A stretch of 16,114 nucleotides of DNA from UBA3792 sp045576895 (GTDB taxonomy: Bacteria; Bacillota; Clostridia; Christensenellales; CAG-138): NCBI GenBank assembly GCA_045576895.1, contig JAZNHI010000249.1, forward strand, positions 1-16,114, in the 5' to 3' direction. Position 1 is the stretch's first letter. Every line of letters begins with the position of its first letter. The notes below the pieces were generated by a model, which had not been told where the DNA came from, searched no databases, and saw only the letters and a list, made by a program, of their open reading frames with translations. A program made the position numbers and the translations under genes. This document shows positions 1-7,566 of the stretch, piece after piece.

Positions 1-859
1 GCCGATCGTGAAAAACTATGACTGCACGATCAAAAACATCACGGGCGAGACGATCTCGATCGCGGTGCAGGGTCCGAAGAGCGAGGAGATCCTGAAGACC
101 CTCGCAGGCGTCGACGAAGTCACCAAGCCCGCGCGCAACAACCTCAGCACGCTGATGATGGAGGGTCATGAGGTCCTCGTCTCCCGGACGGGCTATACCG
201 CGGAGCCGATCGGCTACGAGCTGTTCATCAAGAACGAAGACGCGCTGTGGGCATGGAACCGTCTCATCGAGCTCGGCGGCAAGCCCGCAGGGTTGGGCGC
301 GCGCGACACGCTCCGCATGGAGGGCATGCTCCCGCTGTACGGCGACGAGATGGGCGTCGACGAGGACGGCAAGCCGATGCCGATCTTTGCGCTGGCGCTT
401 GCGAAGTTTGCGGTCTCCTTCGACGAAGCGAAGGGCGATTTCGTTGGTCGTGAAGCGCTGCTCAGGCAGTCCAGGGCGCAGGCATGCTTCAAGGCGAAGG
501 ATTACAATCCCGACGCGATGGCGACGCTTCCGAAGCGCGTCCGCCCGATCGTTCTTCTCGACCGCGGCGTCATGCGGCACGGCATGGGCGTTTACAGAAA
601 CGGCGAGCAGATCGGCTGGGTCACCAGCGGCACGATGATCCCGTACTTTAAGACCGAGGGCGAAGGCGCGGACGTGAAGCTTCTGCCCGAGACCGGCAAG
701 CGCGCGATCGGCATCTGCTACATCAGCTCCGACGTGCCGGTGAACGGCGAAGTCGAGGTCGACGTGCGCGGCAAGCGCTTGAAGGCTGCGATCCCCTCGA
801 AGCACATCAGCAACAATGTCCCGCCCTATGTGGTGCCGGTCATTTATAAACAGAAATAA
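1..859 (+). CDS. gcvT: Glycine cleavage system T protein (aminomethyltransferase), 5' truncated by window edge
   Basis: T-protein transfers the methylene group from the aminomethyl-lipoyl arm of GcvH to tetrahydrofolate, releasing ammonia and making 5,10-methylene-THF. The reading frame is open from base 2 (P-I-V-K-N-Y-D...) and about 285 residues are visible. Compared with the usual ~360 or more, roughly the first 100 residues lie outside the window, so the GTG at position 8 is internal and not a start. Recognisable family motifs are AVQGPK, a GYT..E..GYEL segment, GLGARDTLRMEG, the FVGREAL block and GWVTSGT near the C-terminus. Two oddities: the usual GYTGE(x)GYE motif reads GYTAEPIGYE, with one extra residue, and the linker after GREAL is longer than in E. 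coli GcvT. The gene is first in the visible operon; gcvH starts 20 nt after its TAA. The family call is firm, but the N-terminal catalytic Asp cannot be checked. Confidence 0.95.
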   Translation, partial: PIVKNYDCTIKNITGETISIAVQGPKSEEILKTLAGVDEVTKPARNNLSTLMMEGHEVLVSRTGYTAEPIGYELFIKNEDALWAWNRLIELGGKPAGLGARDTLRMEGMLPLYGDEMGVDEDGKPMPIFALALAKFAVSFDEAKGDFVGREALLRQSRAQACFKAKDYNPDAMATLPKRVRPIVLLDRGVMRHGMGVYRNGEQIGWVTSGTMIPYFKTEGEGADVKLLPETGKRAIGICYISSDVPVNGEVEVDVRGKRLKAAIPSKHISNNVPPYVVPVIYKQK

Positions 860-878
860 TTATCAGGAGGATATTACC

Positions 879-1253
879 ATGACGATCAAACCCGAATTAC
901 AGTACAGCAAGGACCACGAGTGGGTCAAGGAAGAAGACGGCCTTATGGTGATCGGCATCTCCGATTTTGCGCAGGACGCGCTCGGCGATCTCGTGTTCGT
1001 GAACCTGCCGGAAGTCGGCGACGCGGTCACCGCGGGTGAAGCGTTCGGCGACGTCGAATCCGTCAAAGCGGTAAGCGATCTGCGCTCCCCCGTCTCCGGC
1101 ACCGTTGCCGAGATCAACGAGGAGCTCCTCGACGCGCCCGAAAAGCTGAACGAGGATCCGTACGGCGCATGGATCATTAAGGTATCCGACGTCACCGCGA
1201 CCGAAGAGCTTCTGGACGCGGCGGCATACGAAGCATACTGCGCGGAGGCATAA
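879..1253 (+). CDS. gcvH: Glycine cleavage system H protein (lipoyl carrier)
   Basis: This is the small lipoylated shuttle protein that carries the aminomethyl group between the P, T and L proteins. It is 124 residues, the usual length for the family. The lipoylation motif is intact as V-E-S-V-K-A-V-S-D, with the modified lysine at residue 63. The N-terminus shows the typical KDHEWV, and GISDFAQDALGDLVFV is characteristic. The start ATG at 879 follows a strong AGGAGG at 865-870; the frame stays open further upstream into gcvT, but that extension has no family similarity. The stop lies 3 nt before the gcvPA ATG. The substrate lysine is probably lipoylated by the LplA encoded downstream in the same operon. 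Confidence 0.97.
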   Translation: MTIKPELQYSKDHEWVKEEDGLMVIGISDFAQDALGDLVFVNLPEVGDAVTAGEAFGDVESVKAVSDLRSPVSGTVAEINEELLDAPEKLNEDPYGAWIIKVSDVTATEELLDAAAYEAYCAEA

Positions 1254-1256
1254 CGC

Positions 1257-2570
1257 ATGGGAAGCTACGTTCCTTCCACCGAGGAACAGCGCCGGGAAAT
1301 GCTGAAGGCGATCGGGCTTACGGATTACCATGAGCTCTATCGCGATGTGCCGGAAAACATGATCCTGAACCGTCCGCTCGACCTGCCCGAGGGCAAGAGC
1401 GAGATGGAAGTGCGCAATGCGATGGCAGAGCTCGCGGCGAAGAACACGGTCTATAAGACCGTGCTTCGCGGCGCAGGCGCATACGATCATTACATTCCGT
1501 CGATCGTGAAGTATATCCCCGCAAAGGAAGAGTTCCTCACCGCGTACACGCCCTATCAGGCGGAGATCAGCCAGGGCGTCCTCCAGTCGATCTTCGAGTA
1601 TCAGACGATGATCGCGGAGCTCACGGGCATGGACGCAAGCAACGCGTCCGTGTACGACGGCGCGACCGCAGCGGCGGAAGCCGCCGCCATGTGCCGCGAC
1701 CGCAAGCGCCGCGTGACGCTGATCTCGGCGACGACGCATCCGGACGTGATCAACACCGTCCGCACCTACTGCTACGGCACGAACGACGAACTGGTCGTTG
1801 TTCCTATGAAGGACGGCAAGACCGACGTCGAAGCGCTGAAAGCGCTGCTGAACGAAGGCGTCGCCTCGTTCTATGTGCAGCAGCCGAACTTCTACGGCGT
1901 CTTTGAGGACGCGGAAGCTTTGGGCGAGCTCGTGCACGCGGCGGGCGCAATGTTTGTGATGGGCTGCAATCCGATCGCGCTTGCGATCATGAAGACTCCG
2001 CGCGATTGCGGCGCGGACGTTGCGGTCGGCGAAGGGCAGCCGCTGGGCATGCCGATCGGCTTCGGCGGTCCGTACCTCGGCTTCATGGCGACCACAATGA
2101 AGCATATCCGCAAGCTCCCGGGCAGGATCGTCGGCGAGACGACGGACCACGACGGCAACCGTGCCTACGTGCTTTCGCTGCAGGCGCGCGAGCAGCACAT
2201 CCGCCGCGAAAAGGCGAGCTCCAACATCTGCTCGAACGAGGCGCTGTGCGCGCTGACCGCCGGGCTGTATATGGCGACGATGGGTCCCGACGGCATGGCG
2301 GAGGCGGCAAACCAGTGCATGGCAAAGGCGCACTACCTCAAAGAAGCGCTGTGCGCGATCGAGGGCGTGAAGCTGCGCTATGACCACCCGTTCTTCCACG
2401 AGTTCCTGCTCGACATGCCGAAGTGCAAAGAGATCGAAAAGGCGCTCGCAAAGAAAGGCATCCTTTCCGGTCTGCCGTATGAAAACGGCATGCTCTGGTG
2501 CGTGACCGAAAAGGTCAATAAAGCGACGCTCGACGAGGTCGTTTCCACGGTCAGGGAGGTGCTCGCATGA
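1257..2570 (+). CDS. gcvPA: Glycine dehydrogenase (decarboxylating) subunit 1
   Basis: This is the N-terminal half of the P-protein, which decarboxylates glycine with PLP and passes the aminomethyl group to lipoyl-GcvH. It has 437 residues, close to the normal 440-450 of the split-type alpha subunit. The start region (GSYVPSTEEQRREML), RGAGAYDHYIPSIV and the TPYQAEISQGVLQSIFEYQ block are hallmarks of GcvPA. The PLP lysine is not expected here; it is in GcvPB. The start ATG is 3 nt after the gcvH stop, with a GGAGG inside the gcvH end acting as ribosome site. The stop overlaps the gcvPB start by 4 nt (ATGA at 2567-2570), consistent with translational coupling of two subunits made in equal amounts. 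Confidence 0.97.
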   Translation: MGSYVPSTEEQRREMLKAIGLTDYHELYRDVPENMILNRPLDLPEGKSEMEVRNAMAELAAKNTVYKTVLRGAGAYDHYIPSIVKYIPAKEEFLTAYTPYQAEISQGVLQSIFEYQTMIAELTGMDASNASVYDGATAAAEAAAMCRDRKRRVTLISATTHPDVINTVRTYCYGTNDELVVVPMKDGKTDVEALKALLNEGVASFYVQQPNFYGVFEDAEALGELVHAAGAMFVMGCNPIALAIMKTPRDCGADVAVGEGQPLGMPIGFGGPYLGFMATTMKHIRKLPGRIVGETTDHDGNRAYVLSLQAREQHIRREKASSNICSNEALCALTAGLYMATMGPDGMAEAANQCMAKAHYLKEALCAIEGVKLRYDHPFFHEFLLDMPKCKEIEKALAKKGILSGLPYENGMLWCVTEKVNKATLDEVVSTVREVLA

Positions 2571-3970
2571 AGCTGATTTTTGAAAAGAGCGTCAAAGGAC
2601 GCAAGTGCGATATTCTGCCGAAGTGCGACGTTCCGGCGGTTGCGCTTCCCGAGGGGCTTTCCCGCGAGGTCGCGCCGCATCTTCCCGAGATGAGCGAGAC
2701 CGACGTTTCCCGTCACTACACCGAGCTCAATAAGCAGGTGCACGGCGTGAACTGCGGCTTCTACCCGCTCGGCTCCTGCACCATGAAGTACAACCCGCGC
2801 ATCGACGAGGAAGCGGCGGCGATGGAAGGATTTACGAACCTCCATCCGCTCGCGCCGAAGTCCTCCGTCCGCGGCGCTTTGGAAGTACTTGACACGCTGC
2901 GCGAGGATCTCTGTGAGATCACCGGCATGGACGGCATGACGTTCCAGCCCGCGGCGGGCGCGCACGGCGAATTCACCGGCGTGCTGCTTATCAAGCAGTA
3001 TCACGATTCCCACGGCGACACGAAGCGCACCAAGATCATCGTGCCGGACTCCGCGCACGGAACGAACCCCGCGACCGCGGCGATGTGCGGCTATCAGGTC
3101 GTGAACATCCCCTCCGCGCCGGACGGCTGCGTCGATCTGGAAGAGCTCAAAAAGGTCCTCGGCGACGACGTTGCGGGCCTGATGCTGACGAACCCGAACA
3201 CGGTCGGCATCTTCGACGAAAACATCCTCGAGATCACGAAGCTCGTGCACGAGGCGGGCGGTCTGTGCTACTACGACGGCGCAAACACGAACGCGATCAT
3301 GGGCGTCGTGCGTCCCGGCGATATGGGCTTCGACTGCATCCACCTGAACCTCCACAAGACGTTCGCCACCCCGCACGGCGGCGGCGGTCCCGGCGCAGGC
3401 GCGGTCGGCTGCAAGGAATTCCTGAAGCCGTTCCTGCCGCACTCCGCGCTGATGGAGATGCCGGGCAGACTGCAGGTCCGCGCGTTCATGGGCAACTTCC
3501 TCGTATGCGTCCGCGCGCTTGCGTATGTGATGACGCTCGGCCGCGAAGGCATCCCGGAGGCGGCGACCAACGCAGTCCTCAACGCGAACTATCTGATGCA
3601 AAAGATCAAGGGCACGTTCACGCCCGCGTTCGACCGCATCTGCATGCATGAGTTCGTGCTAGACCTCTCGCATTATGAGAAGGAGACCGGCGTGTCCGCA
3701 CTCGACGTGGCGAAGTCGCTGATCGACTACGGCATGCATCCGCCGACAATGTACTTCCCGCTGATCGTGCACGAAGCGCTGATGCTCGAGCCGACCGAAA
3801 CGGAAAGCATCGAAACGCTCGACTGGGCGGCGGACGTGTTTAGGAAGCTCTACGAGCTCGGCAAAACCGATCCGGAATTCATGCACAACGCGCCGCATCA
3901 CACCCCGATCGGCCGTCCGGACGAAGTCAAGGCAGCGCGCAACCCGATCGTGCGCTACACCTTTGCATGA
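2567..3970 (+). CDS. gcvPB: Glycine dehydrogenase (decarboxylating) subunit 2, PLP-binding
   Basis: This is the C-terminal half of the split P-protein, carrying the pyridoxal-phosphate site. It has 467 residues. The PLP Schiff-base lysine is K264 in HLNLHKTFATPHGGGGPG. Other family signatures are YPLGSCTMKYNPR (about residues 66-78), the QPAAGAHGEFTG loop and DSAHGTNPA (161-169). It overlaps gcvPA by 4 nt upstream and lplA by 4 nt downstream (ATGA at 3967-3970), so three consecutive genes are coupled. Splitting of P into two genes is normal in Firmicutes and archaea, whereas E. coli and eukaryotes use one long chain. Nothing in the sequence suggests loss of activity. Confidence 0.97.
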   Translation: MKLIFEKSVKGRKCDILPKCDVPAVALPEGLSREVAPHLPEMSETDVSRHYTELNKQVHGVNCGFYPLGSCTMKYNPRIDEEAAAMEGFTNLHPLAPKSSVRGALEVLDTLREDLCEITGMDGMTFQPAAGAHGEFTGVLLIKQYHDSHGDTKRTKIIVPDSAHGTNPATAAMCGYQVVNIPSAPDGCVDLEELKKVLGDDVAGLMLTNPNTVGIFDENILEITKLVHEAGGLCYYDGANTNAIMGVVRPGDMGFDCIHLNLHKTFATPHGGGGPGAGAVGCKEFLKPFLPHSALMEMPGRLQVRAFMGNFLVCVRALAYVMTLGREGIPEAATNAVLNANYLMQKIKGTFTPAFDRICMHEFVLDLSHYEKETGVSALDVAKSLIDYGMHPPTMYFPLIVHEALMLEPTETESIETLDWAADVFRKLYELGKTDPEFMHNAPHHTPIGRPDEVKAARNPIVRYTFA

Positions 3971-4941
3971 TCGGGCGGATCGCGATCTATGAAAGCGAGG
4001 GGTTCGATCCCCATCGCAACCTTGCCATTGAGCAGCACCTGCTGGAAACCGTTTTAGGCGGGTGCTGCCTTCTTTATCTGTGGCAGAACGAGCGCACGGT
4101 CGTGATCGGCAGGAACCAGAACGCTTGGGCGGAGTGCCGCACGACACCGCTTTTCGGCGACGGCGGCAGGCTTGCGCGGCGGCTGTCCGGCGGCGGCGCG
4201 GTCTATCACGATCGCGGGAACCTGAACTTCACGTTCCTGATGCGTGAGGAGGACTATGACCTCGACCGCCAGCTTTCCGTGATCCGCAGGGCGTGTGCGC
4301 TTTGCGGGATCGAAACGGAGCTTTCGGGCAGAAACGACGTCCTCGCGGACGGGCGCAAGTTCTCCGGCAACGCGTTCTATCATCACGAGGGGCGCGCCTA
4401 TCACCATGGTACGCTGCTCATTGACGTCGATGCGGACGCGATGGGGCGCTACCTTAGCCCCTCGAAAGCAAAGCTTCAGGCAAAGGGCGTGGAAAGCGTG
4501 CGTTCGCGGGTGGTGAATCTTTCGGAGCTGAACCCTGCAATCACCGTCGACATGCTGAAAGCCGCGATGAAGCAGGCGTTTCGGGAGGTCTATGACCTTC
4601 CGCTCTGTCCCCCGCCCGTCCTTGACGAGGCGCGGATCGAAGAACTCACCGCGCACTACGCAAGCGACGCATGGCTTTTCGGGCAAAAGCTGCCGTTCAC
4701 GCTCCGCTGCGAACAGCGGTTCCCCTGGGGCGGGATCGAGCTGCAGCTCTTTGTCGATCGCGGCGTGATCCAAAGCGCCGCCGTCTATACCGACGACATG
4801 GACCCGGAAACCGCGCCGAAGCTCCGGGAAGCGCTCATCGGCTGCCCTTTTTCCCTTGCCGCGATGACCTCGAGCATCGAAACAGAACCGCTCCCGCACG
4901 CGCGGGATCTCATCCAAATGCTGACGGAACAGGAGATTTGA
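3967..4941 (+). CDS. lplA: Lipoate-protein ligase A
   Basis: This enzyme activates free lipoate with ATP to lipoyl-AMP and transfers it to a lysine of a lipoyl domain, here most likely GcvH K63. It has 324 residues and resembles the two-domain E. coli LplA. Visible motifs are RRLSGGGAVYHDRGN (71-85), the catalytic-lysine motif DGRKFSGNAF with K131, HHGTLL (146-151) and KGVESVRSRVVNL (173-185). The C-terminal accessory domain (about 240-324) is recognisable from RFPWGGIELQLFVDRG, so activation and transfer probably reside in one protein. It overlaps gcvPB by ATGA and ends 1 nt before lpdA. Its place inside the gcv operon suggests dedicated lipoylation of the H protein from scavenged lipoate. 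No lipA or lipB is visible in the window. Confidence 0.95.
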   Translation: MIGRIAIYESEGFDPHRNLAIEQHLLETVLGGCCLLYLWQNERTVVIGRNQNAWAECRTTPLFGDGGRLARRLSGGGAVYHDRGNLNFTFLMREEDYDLDRQLSVIRRACALCGIETELSGRNDVLADGRKFSGNAFYHHEGRAYHHGTLLIDVDADAMGRYLSPSKAKLQAKGVESVRSRVVNLSELNPAITVDMLKAAMKQAFREVYDLPLCPPPVLDEARIEELTAHYASDAWLFGQKLPFTLRCEQRFPWGGIELQLFVDRGVIQSAAVYTDDMDPETAPKLREALIGCPFSLAAMTSSIETEPLPHARDLIQMLTEQEI

Positions 4942-4942
4942 T

Positions 4943-6307
4943 ATGTACGATTTTGATCTGATCGTCGTGGGCGGCGGCCCCGGCGGATACGAAGCGGCGC
5001 TGCATGCCGCAAAGCTCGGTCTGAAGACCGCGCTCATCGAAAAGGACTTTGTCGGCGGCACCTGCCTGAATCGCGGCTGCATCCCGACGAAAGCGCTTCT
5101 GCACGCATCCGGCGTCTATGAGGAAGCGAAAAACGGCGCGGCGCTCGGCGTTTCCTGCGAACCCGCAATCGACCTCAATGCGGTCTACGCCTACAAGCAG
5201 CAGGTCGTGGAAAAGCTCCGCGGCGGCGTGGAAGGGCTTTTGAAGAGCGCAAAGGTCGCCGTGATCAAGGGGCTCGGCACGCTCAAAGCAGAACACACCG
5301 TTTCGGTCGGCGAAACTGCCTATACCGCGGAACACATTCTCCTTGCGACGGGCTCCGTGCCTGCGTGTCCCCCGATCCCGGGTCTGGACCTAAAAGGCGT
5401 TCTGACCTCGGACGAGCTTTTGGCGGGCGTTACGCCGTTCAAGTCGATCGTCATCATCGGCGGCGGCGTCATCGGCATGGAGTTTGCGACGTTCTTCAAT
5501 GACCTCGGCGTGGACGTGACCGTGGTCGAAGGGCTCGACCGGCTGCTGCCGCTTTTGGATAAGGAGCTCGGGCAGAACCTTTCCATGATCATGAAGAAGC
5601 GCGGCGTGAAGATCTTCACGGGCGCGATGGTCAAGTCGGTCACAAAGACCGGGACCGGACTTTCGGTCAACTTCGAGTCCAAGGGCGCACCCGCAAGCGC
5701 CGAAGCCGAGGTCGTGCTCTGCGCGATCGGCAGACGTCCGTATACCGACGGGCTGTTCGGCGAAGGCGTTGCGCTTGAAATGGAAGGCAGACGCATCAAG
5801 GTCAACGAGAAGTTCGAGACCTCAATGCCCGGCGTCTACGCGATCGGCGACGTTTCGGCGAAGATCCAGCTTGCGCACGTCGCAACGGCGCAGGGGCTTT
5901 ACGCGGTCAACGAGATCGCGGGCAACACGAACGGCGCAGACCTTTCGATCGTGCCGAGCTGCGTCTACACCCGTCCGGAGATCGCCTCCGTCGGCATGAC
6001 CGAGCAGGAAGCGAAGGACGCGGAGGTCCCCGTGAAGGTGGGCAAGGTCACGATGTTCTCTAACGGCAGGACCGTGATCGTGAACGGCGACCGCGGCTTT
6101 ATGAAGGTGCTCGCGCACGCGGAGACGAGAAAGATCCTCGGCGTGCAGATGATGGGCGTGAACGTCAGTGACATGATCGGCGAGCTCGGGCTTGCAATCG
6201 CAAACGATCTGACGCCCGAGGACCTTCTCAAAGCGATGCGTCCGCACCCGACCTTCGAGGAAGCCATGACCGACGCTTTGCGGGACCTTTCCGCCAAGCT
6301 CGGCTGA
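4943..6307 (+). CDS. lpdA: Dihydrolipoyl dehydrogenase (L protein)
   Basis: This FAD flavoenzyme reoxidises dihydrolipoyl-GcvH with NAD+. It has 454 residues and no extra N-terminal lipoyl domain. The FAD-binding VVGGGPGGYEAA is at residues 8-19. The redox disulfide pair is C41 and C46 in GGTCLNRGCIPTK, and the NAD-binding IVIIGGGVIGMEFA lies near residue 170. AIGDV marks the second FAD contact. The C-terminal catalytic pair is H435 and E440 in RPHPTFEEA. A ribosome site AGGAG (4931-4935) precedes the ATG, and lplA ends 1 nt upstream, so it is the last gene of the gcv operon. A terminator follows at once. The last 22 codons are duplicated in diverged form at 7488-7553 (see that entry), which suggests its 3' end has been a recombination point. 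Confidence 0.96.
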   Translation: MYDFDLIVVGGGPGGYEAALHAAKLGLKTALIEKDFVGGTCLNRGCIPTKALLHASGVYEEAKNGAALGVSCEPAIDLNAVYAYKQQVVEKLRGGVEGLLKSAKVAVIKGLGTLKAEHTVSVGETAYTAEHILLATGSVPACPPIPGLDLKGVLTSDELLAGVTPFKSIVIIGGGVIGMEFATFFNDLGVDVTVVEGLDRLLPLLDKELGQNLSMIMKKRGVKIFTGAMVKSVTKTGTGLSVNFESKGAPASAEAEVVLCAIGRRPYTDGLFGEGVALEMEGRRIKVNEKFETSMPGVYAIGDVSAKIQLAHVATAQGLYAVNEIAGNTNGADLSIVPSCVYTRPEIASVGMTEQEAKDAEVPVKVGKVTMFSNGRTVIVNGDRGFMKVLAHAETRKILGVQMMGVNVSDMIGELGLAIANDLTPEDLLKAMRPHPTFEEAMTDALRDLSAKLG

Positions 6308-6322
6308 TCCCGAAAAGAGTCC

Positions 6323-6348
6323 AAAAGCCCCGGAGATGGGGCTTTTTT
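6323..6348 (+). terminator. Rho-independent terminator of the gcv operon
   Basis: A 9-bp stem pairs AAAAGCCCC (6323-6331) with GGGGCTTTT (6338-6346) around a 6-nt loop, and the T-run extends to 6348. It starts 16 nt after the lpdA stop. Confidence 0.9.
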
Positions 6349-6361
6349 CGTTGCAGCAACG
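6349..6361. promoter_or_regulatory. Perfect inverted repeat over the -35 region, candidate operator
   Basis: CGTTGC, a central A, and GCAACG form a perfect 6-bp inverted repeat. It lies directly after the lpdA terminator T-run and overlaps the expected -35 position (6351-6356) of the promoter for the gene at 6406. Position and symmetry fit a repressor or activator site; this is inference, and no regulator is identified. Confidence 0.4.
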
Positions 6362-6379
6362 TTTGTTTTCTGTTATACT
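6351..6379 (+). promoter_or_regulatory. Extended -10 promoter for the gene at 6406
   Basis: TGTTATACT (6371-6379) is an extended -10 element (TGN plus TATACT). The hexamer 17 nt upstream, TTGCAG (6351-6356), matches the -35 consensus at only three positions, as is common for extended -10 promoters. A strong AGGAGGG (6393-6399) and ATG (6406) follow. This makes the downstream gene a separate transcription unit from the gcv operon. Confidence 0.75.
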
Positions 6380-6405
6380 GAAGCCATAACACAGGAGGGT
6401 TTTCC

Positions 6406-7515
6406 ATGGGCACCTTTGCAAGCACCGTACATGTCTATACCGATTCACCGCTGCCGAACGAGCTCGGTTCGTTTTCGTGCTTTTCGGAGGGTTGGCAGAC
6501 CATGCTCCCGCGCAACGAAGCGAACTTTGAACAGGATCGTAAAATCGCGCGTCGTCTTTCGAAGCAGCTTGCGGCTCCGGTTCTGTGGTTCTGGGAGTTT
6601 GACAGCGACGAATACGGCTTTGTGCTGTTTTCGGACGGAAAACAAAGGACCGTTTTCAGCACGGAAGCGTCCTCCGAACCGAAAGGACTCTATCAGTTGC
6701 CGCCGCTGATCGGCTATCCGACCGGCAACAAGCAGCGTCTTTCCAAAATTCTTTCCTGCGCGGATATGGAATGTTCCATCGCCATGCTGGAAGAATATTT
6801 CGGCGTCTGTCTTGAGGTGTTCCCTGAGCTTTTGGAGACGCCCGAGGCATTGAAGCAGACGCGCAGCGAGGATAAGTATCGCGCGTATCTTGCGGAGGAA
6901 AAGCGGTTTTCCGGCAAGAATGCGCCGATCGGCGTGGAATTAACGGAGGAGATCTTCGGCAAAGTGGAACATCACCCCGTTTTCGGTGATTTTTCACAGC
7001 CGAAGGCACATATCTTCTACCTTGCGCAGTTCCATTCCTACGAAGAAAGAACGTCTCCGCTTCCCGCGATCGAATTTTGCGGCGGCAAGCTGCTGCCTGC
7101 GGATGAAGCCGCGATACGCGCCGCAAAGATTTCCATACATGGAGCCGGCGGTAAAGACAGCCGATATCAATTGGAGTTTTATCCAAAGATGAAGGTCACG
7201 TTTACTGACGACGCGCCCGAAGCCTTTCACGGCAAGGTACTCACCGCGTTCCCGAGGGGCTACTATCCTTACGATTTCGATCTTTCCGATCGTCTGATTT
7301 TGGAAAACGGACGCGGCGGAATCGCCTTTATGAACGCCGACGGGGAAATTCTTTCCAAATGCAGCATAAAAGGAGAGCTGACAGACTATCGCGACGGATA
7401 CTTTTTGACGGACAGCACCCCGATATTCGACCCGTGGGGGTGGGGCATCAATCCGAAAGGCGTCCTTCGCATCTATCGTATCGTTGACCGCACCCGACCT
7501 TCGAGGAAGCCCTGA
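6406..7515 (+). CDS. Hypothetical protein, 369 aa, on a cassette bracketed by lpdA 3'-end repeats
   Basis: I do not recognise the family. The protein is soluble-looking, with no signal peptide and no transmembrane segment. It is rich in aromatic residues and has mixed alpha/beta character (VLWFWEFDSDEYGFVLFSDG near residues 60-80; IEFCGGKLLPADEAAIRAAKI near 225-245). The start ATG at 6406 is set by AGGAGGG 7 nt upstream, and the gene has its own extended -10 promoter. GC is lower than in the neighbours: hand counts of three 60-nt lines (6601, 7021, 7321) give 30, 31 and 28 GC, against 36 in lpdA (5041) and 39 in the acyltransferase (8281). The last eight or nine codons (D-R-T-R-P-S-R-K-P) are read out of frame from the lpdA 3' remnant, so the original C-terminus was probably replaced. 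A phage-defence or other cargo role is possible, but nothing in the sequence shows it. Confidence 0.8.
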   Translation: MGTFASTVHVYTDSPLPNELGSFSCFSEGWQTMLPRNEANFEQDRKIARRLSKQLAAPVLWFWEFDSDEYGFVLFSDGKQRTVFSTEASSEPKGLYQLPPLIGYPTGNKQRLSKILSCADMECSIAMLEEYFGVCLEVFPELLETPEALKQTRSEDKYRAYLAEEKRFSGKNAPIGVELTEEIFGKVEHHPVFGDFSQPKAHIFYLAQFHSYEERTSPLPAIEFCGGKLLPADEAAIRAAKISIHGAGGKDSRYQLEFYPKMKVTFTDDAPEAFHGKVLTAFPRGYYPYDFDLSDRLILENGRGGIAFMNADGEILSKCSIKGELTDYRDGYFLTDSTPIFDPWGWGINPKGVLRIYRIVDRTRPSRKP

Positions 7516-7553
7516 TCGACGCGTTAAGGGATCTTTCGGCAAAGCTGGGTTAA
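7488..7553 (+). pseudogene. Remnant of an lpdA 3' end (last 21 codons plus stop)
   Basis: Read from 7488, this segment encodes PHPTFEEALIDALRDLSAKLG and a TAA. That is the C-terminus of LpdA with only M-T changed to L-I relative to the intact gene at 6242-6307. The first 24 nt (7488-7511) are identical to 6242-6265. The following 42 nt differ at 11 positions, nearly all synonymous third-base changes. No lpdA sequence lies upstream of 7488 and no start is available, so this is a fragment. It overlaps the last codons of the preceding hypothetical gene in another frame. The pattern fits a junction from insertion or recombination between diverged lpdA alleles, or the stump of a deleted paralogue. 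Confidence 0.85.
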
Positions 7554-7566
7554 AAGTTCAGCACGG

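Larger units (their letters stand above)
6242..7511 (+). repeat. 24-bp exact direct repeat pair (6242-6265 and 7488-7511) bracketing the cassette
   Basis: The two identical 24-nt copies encode the LpdA PHPTFEEA segment, and each is followed by the rest of an lpdA 3' end and then a terminator. The repeat period is 1246 bp and encloses the hypothetical gene with its promoter. The arrangement resembles target-gene 3'-end duplication left by integrative elements, but no integrase is present. Confidence 0.7.

Noticed and set aside
8..10. GTG at position 8 as the start of gcvT
   Set aside because: No ribosome site is visible, the frame is open to the window edge, and the protein would lack its N-terminal ~100 residues.
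1..100. Glycine riboswitch ahead of the gcv operon
   Set aside because: The window starts inside gcvT, so its upstream leader is not visible.
897..2399. Long open frame on the minus strand opposite gcvH and gcvPA (about 500 codons)
   Set aside because: It is antisense to two clear family genes, has an Arg/His/Val-rich shadow composition with no domain, and is explained by high-GC codon bias.
6242..7553. Insertion sequence or integron as the cause of the lpdA duplication
   Set aside because: There is no transposase, integrase or terminal inverted repeat in the interval; only the direct repeat from lpdA is present.
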